Made by a program: the position numbers and the translations under genes
Assembly: GCA_902806565.1 (NCBI GenBank)
Contig: CADCXA010000065.1
Coordinates: 124,001 to 188,000 of the forward strand
Direction: 5' to 3'
DNA length: 64,000 nucleotides
Source: Hypoxylon rubiginosum
Taxonomy: Eukaryota; Ascomycota; Sordariomycetes; Xylariales; Hypoxylaceae
Notes under the pieces: model-generated
Told to the model about the DNA's origin: nothing
The model's input: the letters and a program-made list of their open reading frames with translations, nothing else
Databases searched by the model: none
Part shown: positions 12,316 to 22,441 of the stretch, piece after piece
How the letters are laid out: the number at the start of each line of letters is the position of its first letter
Numbering within the stretch: position 1 is the first letter of the stretch

Positions 12316-12606
12316 TTAGCTGTCGGTGTCGTAATCGCTGCTCTCCTCCGATTCGTCGATATAGTAGGTGTGATCGTACGGATACCTAACTTGGCCGTCC
12401 GGATCCGTGACGGAGATCATCGGGAGGTTAGGTGGGCTCCACGACTTAGTGAGCAGCGTCCATGTGCATTTCGGACACGTGGGTTGCTCGCGGTCATTGT
12501 AGATATCGGAGACGGCGAGGAACTTGTCGTAATGGGTTTGTCTCCTTTTCGTACATATCGAGCCAGATTTGGCTGTCTTTGAGAGCGTTGTTTTCGTATC
12601 AGACAT
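12316..12606 (-). CDS. Small acidic-tailed hypothetical protein, 96 aa
   Basis: A single-exon ORF from ATG at 12606. The N-terminal third is basic (TKTTLSKTAKSGS), the middle has one CPKC pair within a WTLLTKSW context, and the C-terminus is strongly acidic (ESSDYDTDS). No known domain was recognised. One Cys pair alone is not a zinc finger. A 13-bp tandem array (12613-12687) begins immediately upstream of the ATG, where the 5' leader or promoter would be. It is plausible as a lineage-specific small gene, but there is no independent support. Confidence 0.35.
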   Translation of the reverse strand: MSDTKTTLSKTAKSGSICTKRRQTHYDKFLAVSDIYNDREQPTCPKCTWTLLTKSWSPPNLPMISVTDPDGQVRYPYDHTYYIDESEESSDYDTDS

Positions 12607-12612
12607 GATGGC

Positions 12613-12687
12613 TTGATAGTATAGCTCGATAGTATAGCTCGATAGTATAGCTCGATAGTATAGCTCGATAGTATAGCTCGATAGTAT
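12613..12687. repeat. 13-bp tandem repeat array
   Basis: Five to six near-perfect head-to-tail copies of ATAGCTCGATAGT-type units (period 13). They directly abut the start codon of the minus-strand ORF at 12316-12606. Each unit contains the palindromic core AGCT. Confidence 0.9.
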
Positions 12688-13779
12688 TGTGTAGATGATC
12701 GTTTGTAGAGGTGGACTGCACAGGATGTTTGAAAATAAAAACAAAAAACGCTGATTATGTCCACATGGACGCGTATCAGTAGAATTATATATTCTGTAGG
12801 AAAGTACAAATTTCTTGGGCTCTGACTTAACTTTGACCTATCCACGACCATCCAGAGTTAAATACCCTTATATGAACAGATAAGGAGAGCCAAAGTTTGA
12901 CATTATTTTCGTTTGGAATAAAAACAAGGTTCCCAGTCCATCTAGCCCCCAGCTGGACGAGAACGAAGCATACTGGCGAGTTTCATGGCCTCGTTCTGAG
13001 GTATTAGTATGAAGATCAGAGTTGTGCCAAAACACAATAGAAGCAGCCAAGGAAGAACAGTAACATTGTTCCACTGAATTGAACAGGATAAAGGCTTTAT
13101 TGTTGGTTTTGTAAGCATCTTGGGGGTGTGAGTTAGACTTACTCGAGCTCAAGCTTTGTTTTGCTTCTTTCATTACCAAAACTCATTGTATCGTAAATGG
13201 CAGTTGTCTGAGGAGATTGGCACTCTTATGATCTTGGCTTGTTTTATACACATGAGTAAAGGGACAAGATCTTTCGAGCACAAACCCACGGACGGGTCCA
13301 AACTAGTGAAAGACCAACGACTTGTTCATTATAGGTCTACTCTTGGTTCATTATATCGTAGATCATGGTTGGCAGGTAACCAATTATTGCGGGAACTTAA
13401 CCACTATGCAAATGACCCGCGGCGCTGAGAAGCAGCAGCAAGCAACCATGTTTCCCGAATCATATGTAAATGACAGGACCCCGAGGCTCTAGCCAGCTCT
13501 TCCCCTTAGATACAATACCCCCAGAGCCTGTTAAATAGTACTCTGTGGAGGGAACCCACGGCATGGCGAAGGTAGTGCGGAGGCGTGCATGTCATGCGAG
13601 CTAGATGAGACGGCCAGTCGTGTGAAAGATCCGGTTTACGTGAAAAGGCTTAGGTGTCGAAGACTTTACCTAGTTTACCTTGCAGCATACAAAGGTGCTT
13701 ATGAAAGCCCTACCAGTGTCTAACCCAATTAAGGCCCAGCCGGTATCCTGTAGACTGCCTACTCCCCGTGGATGGCTGT
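12688..13779. other. Intergenic, no gene seen
   Basis: About 1.1 kb between the small ORF and the 3' end of RPB7. Short open frames at 12868-13179 (-) and 13156-13428 (+) lack any recognisable features. Confidence 0.5.
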
Positions 13780-14486
13780 CTAGCTCTGTAGTGTGCTGTG
13801 GAAAGAGCCATTAGTATAGACGTTAGGAAAGGCGACTGTGTAAGGAAAGGAAGCATACCCGAGGTAATCCTCCTTAATGCTACCGATAGCCAAGATATCG
13901 CCCACCTCAGCTCGCGTACCTATAATCTTGACACGGACCTGAGTGTTGATCTCGATCGTGGTGTCTTCGTTGTTGGTGAACTGAGGTGGGGTGGCGTTGG
14001 GATCGTAATTGACGTCTTGCGGAATCAACTTGAAGCGGTATGTGAGTACATATTACATGCAGACTGGGACTGAGACTGAGCCCGAGAAGAGTAGGTCACT
14101 CACGTGGGTTGAGACGAAAACACGGAGGGGGCCTGCCTCGGCAAAGAAGCCGTGCTGGTTGACAGAGACGACGATCGCATCAATCTTGCCTAGTTAGCGC
14201 GGGCCTGGGAAATCGGGATGTCACGCGCGAAACCTACAGTCTCTCCCTTGAATGGCCGCCAGACCACGGCACGGTAGGCGACAGTAAACTCGGCAAGGCC
14301 ACTCCCCGGCAGGATGCGCCCCTCGGAGATCTCAAACGTGTCCATGACCTGGATCACGTAGTAGTTTCCGGTACAGGTTCCCTCAACGTCCTTCAACAGC
14401 TTGCCCGTGACGAGTTCATGCATATTTTTTCCGAAGTACGAGGGGTGCAGGGTGACCCGACGCTCGAGTCCCATAAGAAAGAACAT
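13780..14486 (-). CDS. RPB7: RNA polymerase II subunit RPB7, 4 exons, 171 aa
   Basis: Exons are 14486-14238, 14184-14104, 14028-13859 and 13795-13780. RPB7 pairs with RPB4 to form the stalk of RNA polymerase II, which binds nascent RNA and initiation factors in the nucleus. The N-terminal tip domain is clear ([38 protein letters not shown]), followed by the S1-type OB fold ([46 protein letters not shown]). Length matches the fungal family (about 171). Spliced, the protein ends DYLGTLQS. The last intron (13796-13858, 63 nt, donor GG|GTATGC, branch TACTAAT) is a multiple of three without stop codons, so its retention would add 21 residues. The last exon is only 16 nt. The start is the ATG opening the family-conserved MFFL; the open frame continues upstream without homology. 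It is transcribed divergently from MPO1. Confidence 0.95.
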
Positions 14487-15877
14487 GTTGGTTCGCCGCG
14501 ACGTGAGCCGGTAGAGCGGTCGAAGGGGACGTGATAAAGGGTACCGAGACAGGCGCCGTGGGAATAGGATCCCTTTTCCTTGGTTCCTTTGTTGCTCGAG
14601 TCCTGGTCGATGTTGGCGCAAACTCAGTGCCACCTGGATGCGCCGCTATCAGGCGTCAAGGGTAAGGGTAACGGCAACGGTAACGACAGCAAGCCTTACC
14701 CAGTGCTACGTCGACCTATAGATGTAAAGCGTTAAGGGACCTAATAGCGAGAGCGACTGTGAAATTGCGACGGCCGTGGGTATGAATCAGTTGCAGTTGT
14801 GAAGGTCGGACGTAGGTTCGCCGCTCAAAGGTCGGGTCAAGTGTCAATGTCAAGTTTTGGGTGGGAAAAGGCCAATCTGATGCTGGATCAGACGTGGCGC
14901 ATCCGGAGGGGAGAAGAAAAAAAGAAAGGTCAAAAATCTAAGGGTATCACTGATTTGATGAAATACAAGAAAGGAAGGAAAAAGTGAGTCGATTCACGGC
15001 TGCAAGAAGCTATCTTGTCGAGTAATTTGGGTGCCGTGGACGAAGCGCGCCGTGATGAATAAGTGACAAAACAAGCCTGGGCCCTTTCTTCAGCTGTGCT
15101 GATAAAAGTTACCTATGTACGTATGTACCTCTAAGGCCTAAGGTTTTTCTATGTATACGTTCTCCACTTATGGCCTTGTGCGCTATGCGCTAGGTACATC
15201 TACTTTGCATGTGCATTGGACGGCTGTACCTACTGTAAGTCAGCTATGTGTCCGTGCACTCAAATTTTCATCCGCCAATACTTGGCCTGGGTGTCTGGTA
15301 TAAGTATCTTAGGTACCCTTGGTATGTGCATGCTTGCGGTAGCCTTGTGCGGCAAAATGTCGGAAATAGATTCGGTCCAACAATGCCGACGACCTTGCAA
15401 TCTGCATGCCCTGGCAGCCTGGTACTACTCCAAGGTACTTATGTAGGTACTGTGCCTGACCCGTACCGAGTACATACGTACATACATGCATCTAAGCTCA
15501 GACGAAAGCTTCCGAAGCTCTCACGAGAGTTCGCATTCAAAGGTTAAAATACGTGTACATAACTGTACATACTACTACTACACACGAAATGCCCCACCCG
15601 AGCTGTGCTGCTCCTTACCTCCTCCCGCTCTGCCTCTGCCGCTGTGGCCGATTGCTAAAAAAGGACAATTGATTTGTTACTTGAGGCTCTGTGTTTTTTC
15701 TTAAGACATTAAGACATCGAACCTTTTTTTTTTTTTTTTTTTTTTTCAACGACCGTTTCTTCTTCGTGTCGCCTGTTACACCTGTACAAGTATCGAGTAT
15801 AACCGAGGCAAGCCTCTTACCGCACCATCTCTGTATTCTAATTATTTACCGTATTCTCTCTACTCCGGCCTGCCATC
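14487..15877. other. Divergent intergenic region, RPB7/MPO1
   Basis: A 1.4-kb shared upstream region. It holds TACGTATGTAC/TAGGTAC palindrome-like stretches (15117-15205 and 15307-15320), ACATACATG repeats near 15470-15490 and a T tract of about 23 bases (15724-15746) just upstream of MPO1. Short ORFs here have no support. Confidence 0.55.
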
Positions 15878-16601
15878 ATGGCCCTCAACCTTGAGAGACA
15901 GCTTACCTTTGTACGTTTAATAATTTAATATACGTGCTATTGGAATCTGACCCTATCGATAGTACGGCGCCTACCACCACAACTCCGTCAATGTCGCTAT
16001 TCACATGGTTTGCGTTCCCTTGATTTTATTCTCCGGGTTTGCCCTAGTATGTGAATTTTACCAAAATTTTCCTTATTCCTCGTTCCCTCGTAATCCGTCA
16101 CTCGTTGCCCCGAGATTATTAACCGGCGTACCCGCCTTGCAGGCCGCGAACTCAGGCACTCTTATCCCGCTGCCCAAGGCCTTGACGATACCCCATCTCG
16201 ACCTAAATCTAGGTACCTTAGCAGCATTCACGTGGGGCGGTCTATATGTTCTCCTCGAGCCCGTCGCCGGAACCGTTCTAGCTCTAATGTGTCTCGGAGC
16301 CGCCGCCGTCACCAACACAGCACTGTCCGAGAACTCAACTCTCACAAACCAGGTCGCCATTGCTGTTCATGTGATATGCTGGCTACTTCAGTTTGTCGGG
16401 CACGGAGTCTTCGAAGGTCGAGCCCCCGCCCTATTAGACAACCTGACCCAGGCCATCTTCCTAGCGCCCCTTTTCGTCTGGCTCGAGTTCCTATTCAACT
16501 TCGGCTATAGACGAGAGCTGCAAGATCGCGTTGCCAAGGCTGCGCAAGTCGAGATTGCCAAATTCCGGGAGCACAAGTCTAAGAAGGGGAAGGCTCATTG
16601 A
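15878..16601 (+). CDS. MPO1: Mpo1-like (DUF962) 2-hydroxy fatty acid dioxygenase, 3 exons, 191 aa
   Basis: Exons are 15878-15910, 15963-16046 and 16143-16601; splice sites are TTT|GTACGT...GATAG|TAC and CTA|GTATGT...TTGCAG|GCC. Yeast Mpo1 (Ygl010w) is an ER membrane Fe(II)-dependent dioxygenase that removes one carbon from 2-hydroxy fatty acids during phytosphingosine degradation. The family signature is present: FYGAYHHNSVNVAIH (histidines with spaced Asn and His) near residues 11-25, and LLQFVGHGVFEGRAPALLDN further on, carrying the second histidine set. Several hydrophobic segments follow (VCVPLILFSGFAL, GTVLALMCLGAAAV, ICWLLQFVG, IFLAPLFVWLEFLF). The C-terminus is a basic cytosolic tail (HKSKKGKAH). 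Length is typical. The start ATG gives the conserved short N-terminus MALNLERQLTF. Confidence 0.93.
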
Positions 16602-17441
16602 GCTACAAAAGCGTATGTTAAGGACATGCCTTCACGAAAACCCCCTACACGATACGATACGAGACGAGACGAGACACGACACGACACATGGAAGCAATTA
16701 CACCACTACCCCATAATCTAAACATGATGTACGCCTATAGCAAGAACTCCAGGGCTGGCTAGGCACAAGGTACAGAAAAACGATCGATGCGTTCCCAGGT
16801 GACTAACACCACCAAATACCACCTTGTCAGACGACTTTGCGTATCCTGCTTAGGTTACGGAATAATATGTGATGATTCTCGAATAGAGCTAATCAATTGA
16901 TACCCTTTGCTCGTATTCACAAGTGTATATAGGATCTAGAAAGAATGGAAAGCGTTCTCGGCGCAGCATTCCTCAAACTCAAGTATTAACCGGATATTTA
17001 ATGCCTCTGCAAGACTTAACACAAACACACAACACTTCAAGTGAGAATACTTATTTATTAATAGGTGATGGTGATAGATTTATCGTTTATTGGTATGACT
17101 AAGTTCAACAAGCAGGTTTAACCTACAGGTTGACTAGTTGTCTATCTTTTGTGGAATCATTGGAAAAGAACACTGTGTTAGAGGTCGGTCTACAGTCTTG
17201 GCCCCTGGCCTTCGGGAAAGGGTGTTACGCTTGTTGGTCCGAATAGGGGCCGAGACAAGAACTGAAAAGACCAACCTTTATATATACACATATACTTGGA
17301 GCCCTCGGCAGTTAGACCGAGAGCTCCTCACGCGACGCCGATGTTCCTGCAATCGCAGGTTTACATCGTGACAGTTACAAGAAACTTACTGGAGACAAGT
17401 GCAAGACAGGGAAGAATAGGTCTATTTCATCCTTTCTACTG
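16602..17441. other. Intergenic, convergent
   Basis: The 3' flanks of MPO1 (+) and of the minus-strand proline-rich ORF. It contains an ACGAGACGAGACACGACACG-like stretch at about 16657-16687 and nothing coding that I can support. Confidence 0.55.
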
Positions 17442-18446
17442 TCACCCGCACGAGCTGCACGAGCTTCGGATTCGGCTCAATTGCTTTGCGTCTAGACAAA
17501 AAAAGCTCATATCTGAGCCGTCCGAGGGCGGACGCGGCTGCCGAATCCCAAGCGCCCTTGTGAGGCTCTGCAAGATGGAGTTTCTCCTTTCCCCGGAGAC
17601 TCGGCTTCCCCTTTCAAGTGGCACTGTCCTACTTGTGGGCTTTGGGGGCACTCTAGGAGGCGTCACCGTTACCTTTTCGGTATCTGGAGCATAAGTCCCC
17701 GCCGCTTTGCGTTGGGCGTTTAGATAGGATAGGTATTTGGGCGTGGGCACACGAATAGGAGGGCGAGCAGGAAGACAACCCGAGGGGCGAGTAGGAGGGT
17801 GAGTAGGAAGGCGAGTAGGAGGGCGAGTAGGAGGGCGAGTAGGAGGGCGAGTAGGAGGGTAAATAGGGGGGTGCTTCGTAGGGTGAATTCTGAAGACTTG
17901 TCCCCGCTTCCGTCGCAAAGGCGGGTATTCCTGGGTCATGGCTGGACAAGGCGGGAACCCTTGGGGAGGAAATGAATTCTGCTGCGACCAGGCATTGGCG
18001 CCATGCCGCACACCTTGGGACGGCATCGGTGGTGACCGCTTGGGGGCAGGTGGTGTCCAGGACGATCCGTTTCCTGTATATCTCCTGCGGTGCTGGAATG
18101 AGTAGAACGGTTCTGGTTCTGCCGGCTTCCTGTGGCGCTGGGAGTGGCCGGTAGTAGGGTTACTCTTTGCGCGGGAGCTACTGTGCTCGGGGATGCTCCC
18201 GCCACACACCTGATATTTCTCTTCCCTTCTGGTGTCACAAGAAGATCGTTGGGCACAGATTGCCTGCTGCGGCCGAGGGCGGTGCAACACTGGCGGTGAT
18301 GTGCTTCGTGCAAACTTTTGCGGATTATGATATAACTCAGGTATCCATACGATAGGCCCGGTAGTGGTTCCTAAATGGTTGCAACTGGTATTGTCGTCAT
18401 ATCGAAAACACGCCCCTGATATCTCCGGCCTTCTGGCGACTGTCAT
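17442..18446 (-). CDS. Proline/threonine-repeat hypothetical protein
   Basis: An open frame of 335 codons from ATG at 18446 (MTVARRPEIS). The middle holds about eight PPTR-type tetrapeptides encoded by a 12-bp tandem repeat, and the whole is rich in Pro, Arg, Ser and Thr. The C-terminus is Ser/Cys rich (RIRSSCSSCG). The same frame stays open upstream to about 18693 with cysteines and histidines (CPTYHKQQ, PKPFCLECIIKHG), and this stretch looks coding. A possible first exon starting at 18762 (ATG TTC CAA, then an intron ending TTGTAG) would attach it in frame, but that donor (GTTCTC) is poor. No family recognised. The repeat creates other long frames here, so confidence is limited. If real, it is probably disordered or effector-like; that is inference. 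Confidence 0.45.
   Translation of the reverse strand: MTVARRPEISGACFRYDDNTSCNHLGTTTGPIVWIPELYHNPQKFARSTSPPVLHRPRPQQAICAQRSSCDTRREEKYQVCGGSIPEHSSSRAKSNPTTGHSQRHRKPAEPEPFYSFQHRRRYTGNGSSWTPPAPKRSPPMPSQGVRHGANAWSQQNSFPPQGFPPCPAMTQEYPPLRRKRGQVFRIHPTKHPPIYPPTRPPTRPPTRPPTRLPTHPPTRPSGCLPARPPIRVPTPKYLSYLNAQRKAAGTYAPDTEKVTVTPPRVPPKPTSRTVPLERGSRVSGERRNSILQSLTRALGIRQPRPPSDGSDMSFFCLDAKQLSRIRSSCSSCG
17760..17871. repeat. 12-bp coding tandem repeat
   Basis: About eight to nine copies of GGCGAGTAGGAG-type units on the + strand. On the minus strand they read as repeated Pro-Pro-Thr-Arg in the ORF at 17442-18446. Because the period is a multiple of three, the array stays open in more than one frame. Confidence 0.85.
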
Positions 18447-20558
18447 TCGCCTCTCAAGATGTTCGCTGAAGGGGCGTAGGTCGTAATCCACAAGCGGCCG
18501 GTGGACTCTCAGCGCGCCGTCGCCAACGGAATTGGTCTGTAGTCGGCCATGTTTGATTATGCACTCAAGACAAAAGGGCTTTGGGTCTGCGTAGTGAGGG
18601 ACTACACGGCCGCAACTTCTCCTTCTCCTGGATTCACCATGGAACAGGCGACCGAAGAAGCCCTTTGCTGCGTTCTGCTGCTTGTGGTAGGTCGGACACT
18701 ACAACATGCGAATTAGCAATCACTTTTCTTGGATGGGCAAGAGGCTTGAGAACTTGGAACATGCCTCGGGAGTAATGACTCCTAATCAGCCCCTGACTAA
18801 ATCGATTAGGATAGATTTATCTCCGGAGATATACTAAGGGGTGGTGGATAGGAACTTGTAGCTGTTACTCACGTTGATGAGCTTTCTAGATACGTGACCG
18901 CATCTTATATACTCCTGTCTCCAGTCCTGACACATGATATGTGTGATTCAGATCTGGTTTCTCATTTTCCGGTCTAGCTTAGGCCCGGAAAACAATGCTC
19001 AGCATTAGCAAGCGCCGTCAAAAATTGGGAAATTTTATGATATCTATTATTACTACTACTACGTTCGGTCCCGTGTGAGGACAGAGGCGATCTTAAGTAT
19101 CTACCTATAACGTGGTTGTGGCACCATCGATATCTTTCGGGAAAGTGCTCTTCCGCGGCCAATATATTAGTGACAATGGAGCCCCTTGTTTAAACGCCTT
19201 CAACGGGATCTTAGTCTAGAGACTTCTGGATATTCTGGATATTCTGTTTAAAACAAAGAAGCGGATAGGAGACAAAAGACCCCTTATGTACGATAGTATC
19301 ATCATGCATACACAGACACAATCGATTCTCTATTGTCTGGTCGTCGACAATAGCCCTGTTAGGGGTAAATGACAAAGAATAGCGATGCCATCAGAATTTC
19401 TCTGCGGCTAACCGAATCTTCTGGATTATATATTATCGTGCTCCCTCAACGGTCTCCGAGGCAAAGCTGTACGGCAATACCACTGGAGATATCTGGGCTT
19501 GGAGTAATACTTTATACGGAAAGCTGGATCTAGCCGGCCGGACAAAATGGCAACACTACGGGTTCCTCAGCCTTTCCTCGAGGGAAAGCCTCGGGAATAC
19601 TTCGTATTAGGAACGCCGGATTTTTCTCGTAGTTGTCCAGCCACCGTCCGCAAGCCTCGCTGGGAGGTATCAGACAGCGATAGGGGTGGACACCCGCCTG
19701 CTAGGGCATCGCGTACGGAGCGAGTCTTGTACACGATCCTAATTTCCATTGTAAAGCTCGCCAACCTCGGATCTTCGTCGTATCTATTAGGGCAGTTAAA
19801 GGATGAGAAATATAAAGAAAACGGTTTAAGACGGTGAACCACACCTACGTGCTGTTCTGTTGGTCGGTCTCGTTTTCGAATTGTTCCTTTGGGTGGTGCC
19901 TTTGTCACCTTTTCCCCTAGTGGTATGCTGTCCGAAGAAGTAAGTTCTGCTATCTTTTTCATCTCTTCTCGATTCCTGATCTCTATATCGAGTCACGTAG
20001 TGGTAAAGGACAACTAGCGAAGCAATTGAATCTACCCGGGGCCTAACAACCCTAATAAAAACTAAAATTTTCATCGTGAAGATTGTATTTCGTGAATTCT
20101 CTCGGATCGGGTTTGGAGTAACTGAGATCCTGAGGTGTCGTAGATAATTCGTCGTAATCACGTTCGACTCTTCATGCTCACATCTTATATTGTATCAATA
20201 CAGTAGTAATAATAACTTGATGGAGTAACGGGTGAGTTCTGAAGCTGGTAAAAGTTGATAAGCCTATGAAATGATTTTACTACATACAAATGCTGCACCC
20301 ACAGGATCAGGTATAACTATAGCGCATAGCCACTTTAAGACAACTAAGCTGGCAACACGGACTATACATTTTGTTTAACTCATTTTATTGGGTTGTGTAA
20401 AATACACCGACGCCATGCAAAGTAAAGTTGAAGTCCCAAAAGCATACCTTAATAGTAGCATAGCATCGTGCCCCATAGTAACCACCACTAAGCTGGAACA
20501 AGCCGTTGGTTTTTTCCGCATTACCCTTCACACCTTTTCACTCCTCTCTGATTACTCT
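18447..20558. other. Mostly intergenic
   Basis: The first 250 bases may be a 5' extension of the proline-rich ORF. The rest, up to the calnexin 3' end, shows only one weak ORF (19547-19837) and an ATT-type trinucleotide stretch (about 19040-19060). Confidence 0.5.
19547..19837 (+). CDS. Weak ORF, hypothetical, 96 aa
   Basis: Starts in a good translation context (ACAAAATGG) and reads MATLRVPQPFLEG... to KENGLRR. No family recognised. The opposite strand is also open over the same stretch (19567-19962), so the open frame may be chance. Listed only because the start context and composition are reasonable. Confidence 0.2.
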   Translation: MATLRVPQPFLEGKPREYFVLGTPDFSRSCPATVRKPRWEVSDSDRGGHPPARASRTERVLYTILISIVKLANLGSSSYLLGQLKDEKYKENGLRR

Positions 20559-22441
20559 TTACGATTGCTGGCTTCGTGTGGCACGCTTGTTAACCTCCGC
20601 CTTCACGTTCTCAGCGCCAGTAGCGACAGCCTCAGCAGCCTTGTCCTTAGCATCCTTAGCCTTCTCCTTGGCATCGCCGGCCGTCTTCTTGACAGCCTCC
20701 GGCGCAGAACCTCCCATGGTGAAGATGCCAACGAGCGCTACGATAGTAACGAGTAGACCACCGACGGCAGTGGGAACTTCGGGGACGAACTTAATGGCCT
20801 GGATCGGGTCATTGGCGGCGATGGTCAAGAATAGGTCAAGCTTCTCCTTGACGTAAAGGACGGGGTCGTCCAAGAACTTGAGGTCTGAAGGCGACTTGGG
20901 CTTGTCATCAGCCTTGGGCTTTTCGGCATCCTCGAGTGCCTTCTCGACAACGGACTTCTTGAAGAAAGTCTCCTGGGCGAGCTTCTCAGCATCCTCGACG
21001 GAGTGGCCAATGTAGATGTTGTCGAAGAGAATGTCGCTCTGCATAGTCCAGAGCTCGAAGCCGATCTAGATTAGGAGGTTAGTTCCATGTTCCGCAGAGC
21101 CAACTTGGGAATTACTTACAGCACCCATGGGCTCAAGGTTGGCGGGATGCTTGTCCTCGAAGTAGTCTGGGTTCTTGATCTTGCGAGGAGCCCAGACGCC
21201 CTTGTAGGCGGGGTTGTCAATGTACGGCGCAGTCCACTTGCCCTTATAGTCGGGGTTGCTCTTCATGGGCTTGGACCAGGGGCCACATCCAGACGCGTCG
21301 GCGCACTTGGGGTTAGGGACGGTAGGGGGAACCCAGTCACCATCCTCTTCGTCATCCCAGTCTTCGGGCTTCTGAGCCTCGGGGTCAGGGACGGTGAGAG
21401 ACTCGTCCTCGAGCCAGTCCTCGGGCTTGGTGGCCTCCTCGTCGACAATCTCAAACGGCGCGTCCTCATCCCAGTCCTCAGGCTTCGTGGCCTCGGGGTC
21501 GGGAATGCGGGCCTCGTCGACCCAATCCTCGGGCTTCTTGTCGTTGGGGTCATCGATCTCCTCCTCAGGGTTGACGGCAGGGGAGAACTGGTCGAAGAGG
21601 CTACCGTCGCGGACAATCTCGCCGCCCCTCTTGATGGTGAAGGTGTTGTTGGGCTGGACAATGAGGGTATAGAGCTCGGTGGTCTTCTGGATTGTAGCCT
21701 GGGGGGCAGCAGAGAGGTGCTTCTCCTCGTATTCACCAGTCTTGGGGTTCTTGTGGTTGAAGATAAAGTGTACCTTGTTGGTGGCACCACACTTGTCGGG
21801 GCCAAACATGACAACGTACGGGGTGGTGTTGCTGAACTCGTCCTGGTGGAGGGCCTTGGTGTCACGGAGGAGCTTCAAGTAAGCGCCACCACACTCGAGT
21901 CCCTCTGGAAAGAAGCCGAAGCGTTAGGATCATAATATCAGTGTTTGGTTCGGGCCAATTGACTTACTCTGAAGCTTGACCTCATACTGGACAACCAAGG
22001 TCTTCCCTTTGGGGTCAATCTTCTTGGGGAACTTGGCGGAGATGGCGTGGTGGGCGGCAGGGTTCTTGACGACGAGACCTTTGTCACCCTCTATCCCCTT
22101 GAACTTGTAAGGCTCCTCGACGGACCATTCACCAACGTAGGCCCACTCCTCTTCCTGGCCCTTGGTGTCCTTCTTGGCGTGGGAGGGCTTCCACCGCTTG
22201 TCCCAGCCATCGGTGAACTGCTCCAGGAAAGGAGCCTTCAGGGTGGTAGGCTGCACGAAGCGAACAATTAGCAAGGAGGAGAGAGAAGTGCAATGAGCGC
22301 GGTAGAAGAGGTACTTACGGTGAAGGTAGGTAGCTCTACGGCGACGGAAGTGGATGATTCGGTGGTGTCAACCTTGGAGGCATCGTCGGCATAGACGCCG
22401 GTAGCCAAAAGGGCGGCGGCAATAGCAGAGTTCAACTTCAT
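20559..22441 (-). CDS. CNE1: Calnexin, 4 exons, 565 aa
   Basis: Exons are 22441-22319, 22250-21968, 21904-21120 and 21065-20559. Calnexin is the ER membrane lectin chaperone that binds monoglucosylated N-glycans and retains misfolded glycoproteins. Residues 1-18 ([18 protein letters not shown]) form a signal peptide. The legume-lectin-like lumenal domain includes [32 protein letters not shown] and NTFTIKRGG. The P domain follows, with four KPEDW repeats and then the second repeat type ([23 protein letters not shown]). [20 protein letters not shown] closes the lectin fold. A single membrane segment lies at about residues 496-515, followed by a 50-residue Lys/Ala-rich cytosolic tail without a classical KKXX end. 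Length agrees with filamentous-fungal calnexins. CCAAT boxes occur upstream (listed separately). Confidence 0.96.

Noticed and set aside
12613..12687. Array considered as CRISPR
   Set aside because: Direct tandem 13-mers without spacers, in a eukaryotic genome. The same holds for the arrays at 17760 and 62588.
21087..21935. 282-codon + strand frame
   Set aside because: Lies antisense to the third calnexin exon. Its Val/Gly/Leu content mirrors the acidic P-domain codons; no family features.
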